Positions 54,526 to 64,000 of a DNA stretch of 64,000 nt are shown in pieces. The stretch is from Otis tarda (Eukaryota; Chordata; Aves; Otidiformes; Otididae). Under the pieces are notes generated by a model. The model did not search any database and was not told the origin of the DNA. It worked only from the letters and a program-made list of their open reading frames with translations. The position numbers and the translations under genes are program-made. The stretch covers positions 61,023,001 to 61,087,000 of the forward strand of contig CM048552.1 in the NCBI GenBank assembly GCA_026413225.1, written 5' to 3'. Within the stretch, counting starts at the first letter, position 1; every line of letters begins with the position of its first letter.

Positions 54526-56335
54526 TGACATTTTTTTAGCTCAAGCCCTGAAAGATGAATTGGGGGTGGTGGACAGTTTATATCAAGCCAAATAATTTTG
54601 GCAGTGCAGATTAGAAGTGAGTTACGGAAATTGCAGGTAATGCATGAATGTGAACTCCGGGTAGCATATCTGTTCCAAAGATCCGAGCTGAAAAATGTCT
54701 ATTTTGCACAAGGAAAACATCTGTTGATGTGTTTCCTGAAACAGGCACTTTATAGAACTTCTATATAGTTGTTTTAAAATAAGGATGCTTTCCTTTCTCT
54801 GCATCCAAAGGAATTTTTTTTTTTTAACTGGTACTTCCCACCCCAGCCATTTTAGAAGGCATAATATGATTAATATTTTTCACATTTTAGTTATTAAAGG
54901 CTCTGTTTTTAAAAGCTTATAATTAACAAAATACATAGCATTTGGTATTCTTCACTTCATTTGGGGATATCACTTGCTTCCTACCATGATTGTCAGGTAA
55001 ACAAGCTTTTGATGACCAAAAGTTTTCTTGTTTAGTTTTTTTTTTAACCTGTCTGTATTATGTGCAAGTACCTATTGAATTTCGTATGCAGTATCTTCGT
55101 ATTTTTAAAAGCGCGTTTGCAAAGTAAAGAATGTATTCTGATCTAACCTGCACAATTTCATAACAAGTTTTCCTGTATGCTTGAAATCAGTCTGAAGTTC
55201 TCAGAGGTGGTTATAGATTTTATGTTCATGGTTTTCTTGTGTTTCTGTTTCAAACTTGATGTGCAACGCTCCTGAAGTGTGTGTGTGTCTTTAAACAGAT
55301 GAATATACTTGAAATGACAGTCCTGCTGTTTTGCTGGAAGAAAAAGATAAAGTTTTGCAGGAAGTTTATTTGATTTTATCAGGAGACTTCTTGGTGAGGC
55401 TGTGTGAGAAATATTTAGCATAACTTGATAATGAAATGTGTGGATGGAAATATCCCTGATTTGCCTTCAGTTCTTTATCGTAATGCTCAGCTAGAACCAA
55501 ACTTGGTGTTACGTGTGTGTAGCACCTCTCACACTCCAGACATTTCAATGCACTGTTTCAAAAAAACAGAAACAAACCCAAACCACTGTAGATTCTTCAT
55601 CTTACTACCAGCAAATAATAATATTATGTTATTCAGTTCTGCATTATTGAATTTGTTAATGTTTTGTTATAACTCTGTGATGTTTCTTCTTTTAAAGCTG
55701 GCTTGGAGTCAGTTTGTTTGCCTAATTTTCCTGTGTTAAGCAGGAACAGTTTAATTGGGTTGGATATTGTTATCCACATACCACACATTTTTTTTCAAGA
55801 TGATTTCTCTTAACTTACAATTCAAAGTTCTGTACAAAGCTATGTTACAACAGCTAGCTGCAGTAAAATCTTGTTTATATTGCATGACTTACTGAAATAA
55901 TCAACGTTGCATGAAAAAAAATCATTATGGGAGGGTTATGTTCCTTTAAAACAACCCCATTACATATGATGTGAACTTAAAAGAGAATTTTAAAGTGTAT
56001 TATTTATTTTTCCGTAGTAGAATGCTCTTCGTTAACTTTTAAAAGTGTAATTTTCATAAGGATTTCAGAGAACTTGAGCTGTACACCTCGGTGCTCTCTG
56101 CATTACTTATTTTAACCTTGTTACATTACTGACTTCAAAGAGATTTTTGAGCGTTTAAAGGGCAGTGTCTCTTTATATTCATTCTGGCAGTACAATTCAT
56201 CTGAACACCAAAGCAAGAAGAAGTTTTCATTCTGTTCTGTCAACAACACGGAAGAGAATAGTCTGTCACTAAAAAAAGAGTTTAATGAACTGTGGAACTT
56301 TTTTTGTGATAAAAATATTTAATGATTATTACAAA

Positions 56336-56341
56336 AATAAA
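56336..56341 (+). terminator. NT5DC3: Candidate poly(A) signal AATAAA for NT5DC3
   Basis: The first canonical AATAAA I noticed in a suitable position downstream of the NT5DC3 stop. A second copy follows 130 bases later at 56466-56471. Cleavage is inferred, not shown. Confidence 0.35.
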
Positions 56342-56490
56342 TGCTTGAACCTTATCTCTGGTCCCTGTGAGCCTTAATATTTTGGGTGACTGGGGACAAG
56401 GAAAGAACACGAGTTGCATTAATTGCAAAACTCCTGGGGAAAACTCCCTAAATATGAGTGTGTGTAATAAATTCTTTAACATCTTACAGA

Positions 56491-57777
56491 TCAAAACAAG
56501 CAGGCATGTCTAGCGGGGCAAGGGAAGGAGTTAGGGAATTTACTCCAGTGTGCCTTTTTCATCCAGCATATTTACACATTCCATTCCCTTGGTTGTGCTT
56601 CGTTGCTGCGCCAGCAACCCTGGATTTGCTTGCATGCCTTGTTTTGATGGGAGGCATTCTGGGGGTGTTCTGAGAGGTAACGAATGCTTTCCTGCAGTGA
56701 CACCTTCCCTCCTGCCCCCGACGTGTGGTAGACACCAGGAAGCATATCATAGGGGAATGCTACTGCTGTCAGCTGTAAAAAAAAAAAATCTTCCTTTTTT
56801 TTTTGCTATTTTGTGGTTTCTATAGTGTTCTCACAGTTTGCTATAATGTTAAGGTTTTGAGGGAAGGAAACAGAAGTGAACTAAGCTCAGGTTTGATTCA
56901 CTTCTGATAGCATGGTGAAAACTGCAGCTGTTATTGCTCTGCATCGGTTGAAAGGCAATGTTAACGTGCTTGGTAAAAATACGGTATGTGAACGAGTGGG
57001 TGGCTTTTGCTCCTCTCAGACCTAAAAAACTGAATGTGGACACAACATGGCAAGGGTATGTTCATCTTCATTGTCCACTTTTCACAAAAATGGCTCAAGT
57101 AAAAATGATTACTATTTGAATGCTCTCATATCACCTGCATTTCTTACTTAAGCTTCTACAATTACTATTTCCCTTTGTTACGGTGAAGTGAGATGTAAAC
57201 AAAACACAGTTTGAGGAAAGATTGAAAAGCTGGAGGAAGCAAGTGGGGCAGACAGGATGGTTGCGTTTCCTGCTGCTGAAATTCTTACAAGAAAGTATAC
57301 GAGCAAAAATATCCCGTAAGTTTAAAAATAGAAGTTTAACACATGTTCTGTTTCACACTTGCCATTTGTAGCTGTAACTGAGATGAAAGCATTGAGCTGG
57401 AATACTAGCAAATTTAGGATATTTGCCAAGTTAGCAGTTGTTTTAGGCCATTTTAAAGTCTGTGCAGAAAAATAAAACCAGTTAAATAGCAGGCTAGTGA
57501 AAGTTACACTCGTCACAGAGAAGTGTCTGTTTGCTTCTGGGTGGGTTAGTTGAGACTCAGATTTGATTTGGCGCTCATAGTTGGTATTGCTCCAATACAA
57601 GCAGCACTTCTGAGGTTGGTAACTCCCTGAGCTCTATGGACTGCATCTTAAACAAAGCTGTGCTCTTTTTGTTTTTAATTTGTAACAAGATTCTATTCCC
57701 TGAAACATGTTGGTGCTGTTATGCAGTAAGTGTAAATAGAAATGTGCTTTATAATTGACTAATGCCAAATTCAGTCT
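56491..57777. other. Gap between convergent NT5DC3 and STAB2 3' ends
   Basis: No gene recognised. It likely contains the short STAB2 3' UTR (minus strand) at its right end, with a candidate ATTAAA at 57679-57674 on the minus strand. Confidence 0.5.
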
Positions 57778-57828
57778 TTAATTCTGATCATGAGGACCAC
57801 TCATCACAAGCTGCTGGTCATCTGAGTC
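57778..57828 (-). CDS. STAB2: STAB2 terminal coding exon
   Basis: Acceptor CTATTTTACAG; sixteen codons (DSDDQQLVMSGPHDQN) then TAA at 57780-57778. An ATTAAA overlaps the stop codon (57782-57777) and another lies about 100 bases further (57679-57674). The 3' UTR is therefore probably short. Confidence 0.82.
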   Translation of the reverse strand, partial: DSDDQQLVMSGPHDQN

Positions 57829-59776
57829 CTGTAAAATAGAAGAAAAAGAAAATCAGACTTGAACATTGAATTTAGAAATTGACTTTTTGGCAAATATGTC
57901 CGTATAGATGGCAGAGTTTGCGCCTGGTATTTTTGCACCAAACAAGTCTTTTTACTGAAAGTAAAAAGGTTTATTTTCATTTTTAGACTCCACATGTACA
58001 TGAGGGTCTTGCTAGATTGGACCATCAAGATTATTCAGGTATTCTGGCTTTACTCAATCTTTCTTTCCCTTGTTTCCCAGCCCCCTTCCTGTTGTGTTTC
58101 AGATTCTTTGCAGCATGCTGGCATGGTACTCAGCTGTGTTTGCAGCAAAGAAGAAGGGAAGACAAAATTTGAGGGCTTTTAAAGTTTGTATAGACACGTC
58201 ACTGGCACCCAGCAGCATTTGAAGTCCAATTTAATTCAGTTTTCTTTGAAGGCAGACTTGAGACCATAGACCATAGACCCAATTTCTAGCAGTGGTGAGG
58301 CAGGAAAGCCAGGAACTTGAATAGTGTTTTCCCAAATTAATTTTTCTTTTGTTCCAGCAAGACATTTTCCTTTCATACAGTCATTCCCTCCTACCATGAT
58401 TTTAGTTGTGTCTCAATCTTAAATCAAAATTAACACTTACTGAGAAAAGATCATAAGCAGGTTCTGGTGGAGTCAGTGCAGAAGAACTTTCGTATGAGGG
58501 GTTGCTGATATTTGAAGGCTGTGACTTGTCCAGCGATGTTATGTCAGTGTCATCTTTTGACTACATAAAATCACAGAAACCTGCTTAAAATCCATCCTCC
58601 TCCTAACCGTGCACGAAGTGGGGCACTTAAGGTTCAGGACCGACTGGTGCAGTGTTGTGACTGAACTGGCTTTATCATCTCCATCGGTATCTCCAGGCAT
58701 GAACTGTGTCCTGGGTTGTTGTATTATCTCAGGTCACTTAACATGGGTACCTTTTTTCTCTCCCTTATTATTTTAAAGCCTCAGCAAAGATCGGGAGGGG
58801 AAGTGTTGCCCTAACATTGTGCCCAGGATAAAAGGTACCTGGCTGGTCCTGAGTGCTCGCCTTGCAACTATATAAAAATACAAGCGTATCCCCTGGCTCA
58901 TGGCCCCTGATTTTGTTTCTAGAAGATCATGCACATTATGCAGGGTCTAAAATAGGAAGGGATTTCTGGTTACTTCTAGGTAGACTTTATTTTGGATTGA
59001 TTTTCATGTATTTTATAATACTGTTTTGTCATTCCTCATGTCTGAGTAGCTTGGCTGTTGCTGGCTGGTTTAGCATCATTGTGATACTACGCGAGGCTAG
59101 CAAAGTTAGTTAAGAGAAAGCAAATGTGAGAGTGCATCAATATAAAAAAATTGCACTTTTCAATCCTGAAAATAATTTCAATTTGCTTGCCTTTTGAATC
59201 TGGCCTTTTTCCTGTCAAATGTTTCAACTTCCAGAGCAGCAAAACTACTAGAAGTGCCGTGGAGGAGGGGTAAGAGAAGAGGTACCCTTTCAGTGGTTGT
59301 AATTACCTGCTTCCCTAAGGGTGAGCTTTCTGGTGAGGCAAAGACTTCCCCACTGATTTTGTGCAGTTAATTAAGCTTTTGGCCAATACTTGGTGTTGGC
59401 AGTGTCTGTGAGAGCAGGAGCCCATCGAGGGGAGAGGTCTGGGGGAGCAGCTGGCAAATGTAAGCTGGTGCCCAGAACAAGCCTGTGAGCCTTCCTGCTT
59501 TTTTCCATGTCTAAGTCTGAATGGTTCAAGTGGGAAGTGATTTGGAATGTTTCTAGCTTAATAAAATGGCAGGAGAAATTTGAGGCTGTGAGTCTGGGAG
59601 GTGCGGTGAGTCTGGTGTAGTGCTTCGTGTTCCTGTTTGCCGCCTACCTTGAAGTGCTGGAAGCCTGTGTTTCTCTTCCTGAACCTGAGGTAAGAGTATC
59701 CAATAAAAGCCACAATTCCAGCAACCAGGCAGATGCCAAAGAATATTCCTGTCCCGGTACCGGCATGGAGAGGAGC
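57778..59776 (-). CDS. STAB2: STAB2 (stabilin-2), last three coding exons
   Basis: Stabilin-2 is a large type I scavenger receptor of sinusoidal endothelium that clears hyaluronan and other ligands. Only its C-terminal end is visible. Exon A (59648-59776, 43 codons) encodes one transmembrane helix (GIFFGICLVAGIVAFIGYSY) and a basic stop-transfer segment ending RNTGFQHFK. Exon B (58441-58560, 40 codons) encodes the cytoplasmic tail with SNPSYES, an NPxY internalisation motif. Exon C (57778-57828, 16 codons plus TAA) ends the protein. All borders are AG/GT with matching phase. The residues after the helix follow the human protein closely (IGFQHF, ENISNPLYE, PEPSYDPF), and the position beside NT5DC3 matches human synteny. 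The long extracellular FAS1/EGF/Link part must lie beyond 59.8 kb; I could not find its next exon in the window. Confidence 0.88.
58441..58560 (-). CDS. STAB2: STAB2 cytoplasmic-tail exon (NPxY)
   Basis: Acceptor TTTTATGTAG, donor TCA/GTAAGT. Acidic and Ser-rich tail, with NPSY where human STAB2 has NPLY, followed by PPEPAYDLF. Confidence 0.88.
59648..59776 (-). CDS. STAB2: STAB2 transmembrane exon
   Basis: Acceptor TTGCTTCCAG, donor AAG/GTAGGC, phase 0 at both ends. Encodes the membrane-spanning helix and the juxtamembrane RFRKRNTGFQHF. Confidence 0.9.
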
Positions 59777-61959
59777 CTGGAAGCAAGAGAGACGATGAGT
59801 GAGCTACAGGGTGGGCACTGGTCACCTTCCAGCACCACAACACACACAATGTCCCTTTGAGATATGCCCTAGTCCTGCACTAGTTTTGTGCTTTAGTTTC
59901 CTGGTACATGTACCCTAGAGACAGTTAAATATGGGCTTTTAATAGGAATTACAAATTCTTTTTTTTTTCAAGTTACTGGACACTGGCTGTAGTACAGCTT
60001 CATCTTCACATTTTTGAAGTTACAGAGCATGTCTAAGTGATCTTTTCTGGCCAGGTTTTTCAAGGTAGCAAGCTACGATGAGACTGAAATTTCACTGGCC
60101 CAAGGAGGAGAAGTGGGTACCAAATTCCCTTAAGCAGCTTTGGAAACCCGTGCTACAAACCCTAGACAGCTCTGTTTGAGTTCAAGCTTATTCCCTGCTG
60201 CTTTGTGCACTGGGGAGGTGCTGGTTATTGCCAGCTGTCGGTAGCCACACCATCCTCTGAGCCCTGCTTACCGGGGCTCAAACCAAACCGCATCTGAGAG
60301 GAAGCCCATCTCCATCTCCTCGCTGGTTACAGGGACCGCCAGCCTGTTTGGAGGCTGCGCAGGGCTGGGCTTCACCAGCGGCCCAACACCTGCCTTCTGT
60401 AGGCCATTTTGCCCCAAAATGTGCAATGCCTTTAACCTGAAATCACTCTTTGGTCAAGCAAGTAAAGTGCCAATCCAAGTAACTGTACAGAATTTTTAAT
60501 AAATATTTTAATAAAGATGTAGGTGAAGGACTGCAAGCAATACACACGTGCCTCACGTGATCTGGATTTAATCTAAAGGGGAGAAATGCCTCCAGACCCT
60601 GACTTTGGTTTGCCTTCTGCAGCTCTGTGGCCCGACAGACTGGTACCATGAGGATGACCAGCAGTTTTGGGGTAAGGATAAGTTTGAGGGCTCCCAGTGC
60701 ATGCAGCCACTCAGGCTGCAATCTCCCCAGAGCACTGTGCTCTTTGCTGGCAATCCAGGAGGTGAGAAGGGACCTGGAAATGGGTAGAAAGTCTTTATAT
60801 GCTGTTACTCTTGCTTTTCCATATGACGCCTTAGCTCTGTGGCCTCCTGCCTAGAAAATTAATTCTTAAACTTACCCTGGCAAAATTCATTACATTGTTA
60901 TCTTAATAGATAGGCTCTCTTCATTTGTTCTTTAGAAAACAAAGTAATTTACATGGTGCAGCTGGACAGATAAATATTAGAAAACATTCAGTTGCTCTCT
61001 ACCGTGTGAAAGGTATTATAAAGACTGTAATATCATGCTGCTGTAAACTGACAGAAATTGCCTATTATTTTGAATCATTTTCAGGCAGTAATCTACACTT
61101 TTCACATGTGTTATTTCCTACTTCTGAGGATTGTAGACTGCACAGAATTTTTGTGAACCGAGATTGTACAGGCATATTATGGAGCTTCTACGGACAAACA
61201 AGCTGGTTTGTAGAGGAGGAAGGGTTGTTCAGAACAAAATGAAGGTGAGAAATAGGATTAATCTTCTGGACCAAGGAGGCAGCTGGTTAGTCACTTCTGT
61301 AATCAGAGCTGGAATGGATGGGCTGTAAATGTGAGCGAGGCCCCTCCAGCGCATGGAGAGAAGGCTCACAATGAGTTACCCCGACAGAAGGGAAGTTCTT
61401 CAGATTAAATAAATGGTGGCTCTTCTTGCAAGGTCAGCTTGAGCCTGTGCTGGGCCGTCACAGGGTACCCTGCTTAGAACAGAGCTGGGGAGCGCTAACA
61501 CTGCACATCTGAACACTTTGTTAAGGAAAACATTTCTGGAAAGAAAGGTGCTTGCTGCACACTTCTCCCAGGGGCAGCAGGGATCACTTCTGTGAAACAT
61601 CTCAGTTGCTCTGCCGGTGGACAAGATGTTTTTCCTCCCTTTCGTACAAAGCTGTAAACTTTGTTGGTGGGAAATAAACAGAACGATGTTCCTGCCTCCC
61701 TGCTGCTGGCCCCTGTCCCATTTTGATTCCCGCTTGTGGCAGCGCAGCTGCTAACTCAGCTTGCCTCCACGGGAAGGACGGCATCCCTTTCTGAACTGTG
61801 CCGTTCTGCCACTCACTGTTGGCTCTGGCCTTTCTAATGGGAGAGATAATTGGATAACTGGGACCATTGCAGGGATTCATGTGGGCAAAAATACCTATTT
61901 TCAAAACACCTTGTTGTTTTGGATAGGAATGAAGGCAAACTTCCTTTGGATAGGAATGA
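59777..61959 (-). other. STAB2: Presumed STAB2 intron, no further exon found
   Basis: Upstream of the transmembrane exon I searched the minus strand for FAS1, EGF or Link exon sequence and found none with compatible phase. GC-richer patches at about 60200-60420 and 61640-61830 hold open frames that do not match stabilins. Confidence 0.5.
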
Positions 61960-61960
61960 A
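61918..61960. repeat. 16-base direct repeat, 27-base period, at CR1 5' junction
   Basis: TTTGGATAGGAATGAA occurs at 61918-61933 and again at 61945-61960, immediately before the point where recognisable CR1 ORF1 begins. It is a local tandem duplication at or beside the 5' insertion junction. Confidence 0.8.
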
Positions 61961-64000
61961 TGCCATCTTATAAATGCATGGCTGAGAGGCTGGTGCAAAC
62001 GCAAAAATTTTGGATTCTTTGATCACGGGGCGGTCTACTCGGCACCTGGCCTGAGGTCGGCTGATGGGAATTGCCTGTCTCCAAAAGGGAAACGGATACT
62101 TGCCCAGGAGCCGGCGGGACTTATAGAGAGAGCTTTAAACTAGATAGGAAGGGGGAAGGGGATAAAGCCAGGCCTGCTAGAGATCGGCCTGGGGAAGTGG
62201 TATTGGGATTAGGAGAGAGGCGAGGGGCTCAGCTGAGGTGCATCTACACTAATGCACGCAGCATGGGGAACAAGCAAGAAGAGTTGGAAGCCATAGTGCG
62301 GCAGGCAAACTATGACCTAGTTGCCATAACAGAAACGTGGTGGGATTGCTCCCATGACTGGAGTGCTGCAATGGATGGCTACAAACTCTTCAGGAGGGAC
62401 AGGCAAGGAAGGAGGGGTGGTGGTGTGGCTCTCTACGTTGGGGAATCCTTTTCTGCTACTGAGATTGTGACTGGGGATGATAACATTGAATCCCTATGGG
62501 TAAAGATCAGAGGAAGGGCTGACAAGGCAGACATCCTGGTGGGCATCTGTTATAGACCGCCCAACCAGGATGAAGAGACAGATGAGGTATTCTACAAGCA
62601 GCTGGCACGAGCTGCACGGTCGTCAGCCCTTGTCCTCATGGGGGACTTCAACTTCCCTGACATATGCTGGGAGTACGGCACAGCACAGAAGAAGCAGTCT
62701 AGGAGGTTTTTGGAGTGCATAGAGGATGCCTTCCTAATGCAGTTGGTCAGAGAGCCCACGAGAGGAACTGCCCCGCTAGACCTGCTGTTTGCAAACAGGG
62801 AAGGTCTGGTGGGAGATGTGGAGGTTGGGGGCTGCCTTGGACGGAGTGACCATGAAATGATAAATTTCTCAATTCATGGTGGAGCTTGGAGGGGGAATAG
62901 TAAAACTGCTACCTTGGACTTCCGGAGGGCGGACTTTGAATTGTTCAAGAGACTAGTAGGGGGAGTCCCCTGGCAGTCAGTCTTAGCGAACAAAGGGGTC
63001 CAAGAGAGCTGGTTGCTCTTCAAGAAGGAAGTCTTAAGGGCGCAGGAGCAGGCGGTCCCCCTGAGCCGCAAAATGAGCCGGCGGGGAAGAAGACCGGCGT
63101 GGATGAATAGGGAGCTATTCTTGAGGCTCCGGGAGAAAAAGAGAATCTACCGCCTGTGGAAGGAGGGACAGGCAACTGAGAATGAATACAAGGAAGTCGT
63201 TAGGATGTGTAGAGGTGAAATCAGAAAGGCAAAAGCCCAGCTTGAATTTAACCTGGCCACTGGGGTGAAAAGGAATAAGAAACTCTTTTATAAATACATT
63301 AACAGTAAGAGGAGGACAAAGGAGAATATCCACTCTTTGCTGGATGAGGCTGGGAATATGACCACTGAGGATAAGGAAAAGGCGGAGGTTCTGAATGCCT
63401 TCTTTACGTCTGTCTTTAAAGGTCAGACCAGTTATCCTCAGGGTACTCCTCTCTCTGACCTGGTAGTCTCGGCTGGGGAGCACGCTAACCCCCCTGTGAT
63501 TCTGGAAGAAACGGTCAGAGACTTACTACTCCAACTGGACTGCCACAAGTCCATGGGGCCAGATGAGATCCACCCGAGAGTGCTGAGGGAACTGGCGGAG
63601 GTGATAGCCGAGCCGCTTTCCATCATCTATCAGCGCTCCTTGTTGACTGGTGAGGTCCCGGAAGACGGGAGGATTGCCAACGTGACTCCCATTTACAAGA
63701 AAGGTTGTAAGGAGGATCCGGGGAACTACAGGCCTGTTAGCCTGACCTCGGTTACAGGGAAGGTTATAGAACAGATAGTCTTGAGGGAGATCATGCGGCA
63801 TGTGCGGGATGGCCGGGGATCAGGCCTAGCCAGCATGGGTTCATGAAGGGCAGGTCCTGTTTGACCAACCTGATCTCCTTTTATGATCAAGTGACCCATC
63901 TGCTGGATGAGGGAAAGGCTGTTGATGTGGTCTACCTAGACTTCAGCAAAGCCTTTGACACTGTCTCCCACGGTATTCTCCTGCAGAAGCTGGCAGCCCA
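61960..64000 (+). mobile_element. CR1 LINE, ORF1 tail plus ORF2, cut off by window end
   Basis: A long CR1 in plus orientation. The C-terminus of an esterase-like ORF1 (TAWLR-type start, FGFFDHG, DGNCLS, QEPAGLIERALN) ends at TAG 62141-62143. ORF2 follows with a complete APE endonuclease (YTNARSMGNKQ, TETWWD, GDFNFPDICW, SDHEMINF) and the first RT motifs (NYRPVSLTS). A single-base loss near 63805-63820 shifts the frame. In the shifted frame HGFMKGRSC and an intact motif A ([11 protein letters not shown]) continue to the window end. In ORF1 the DxxH histidine of the SGNH esterase is replaced by Cys (TGC at 62072-62074). The copy is recent-looking but inactive, and differs clearly from the 49-kb copy. 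Confidence 0.96.

Larger units (their letters stand above)
53514..56490 (+). other. NT5DC3: Probable 3' UTR and downstream of NT5DC3
   Basis: AT-rich non-coding DNA after the NT5DC3 stop. Candidate poly(A) signals are ATTAAA at 54258-54263 and AATAAA at 56336-56341 and 56466-56471. A UTR of about 3 kb would be in the range of mammalian NT5DC3, but the true end cannot be read from sequence alone. Confidence 0.5.

Noticed and set aside
60271..60403. Candidate STAB2 exon on the minus strand (open frame ending at CCCCG/GTAAGC)
   Set aside because: It looks exon-like and has a good donor, but it ends in phase 2 while the transmembrane exon needs phase 0. The acceptor lacks a pyrimidine tract and the peptide does not resemble stabilin.
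60568..60753. Minus-strand frame with C and W spacing that suggests a lectin-like exon
   Set aside because: No splice signals fit, cysteine spacing does not match C-type lectin, Link or EGF folds, and other frames are equally open.

Overview
The window is nuclear DNA from a bird, or at least a sauropsid. Genes are interrupted by GT-AG introns, promoters sit in CpG islands, and the only abundant dispersed repeats are CR1 LINEs ending in the avian ATTCTATG octamer repeat. No SINEs, bacterial genes, CRISPR arrays or operons are visible. The gene order HSP90B1(-), NT5DC3(+), STAB2(-) is the mirror image of human 12q23.3, where the order is STAB2, NT5DC3, HSP90B1.

Layout. Positions 164-6728 (minus) hold exons 1-12 of HSP90B1 (endoplasmin/GRP94), codons 1-546; the 3' part lies off the left edge. 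Its CpG-island promoter (about 6.7-7.1 kb) carries two perfect ER-stress response elements and one near-perfect copy. The island continues to about 7.6 kb, where an RFX X-box-like site and a ZNF143-type site look like a second promoter. From 7.76 to 29.6 kb there is a 22-kb AT-rich interval in which I recognise no gene. It holds one CR1 3' end and a few exon-like open stretches. Mammals carry TTC41/TTC41P here, but I cannot recognise it.

Positions 30036-53513 (plus) hold a complete NT5DC3 in 14 coding exons (549 codons, all splice phases consistent), with its own CpG island. Intron 1 carries two CR1 fragments in opposite orientation. Intron 13 carries a 2.8-kb sense CR1 with an 861-codon open ORF2. 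About 4.3 kb beyond the NT5DC3 stop, convergently transcribed, lie the last three coding exons of STAB2 (57778-59776, minus), with the transmembrane segment and NPxY tail. The right edge (about 61.96 kb to the end) is another long sense-strand CR1, with the end of an esterase-like ORF1 and most of ORF2, cut off by the window.

The three host genes are not known to act together: an ER chaperone, a HAD-family putative nucleotidase, and a scavenger receptor. I found no convincing new biological system. The points most worth a second look are the second promoter next to HSP90B1, two orphan exon-like segments with good splice signals (27762-27938 and 54402-54525), and the two long CR1 copies, each inactivated in a different way.
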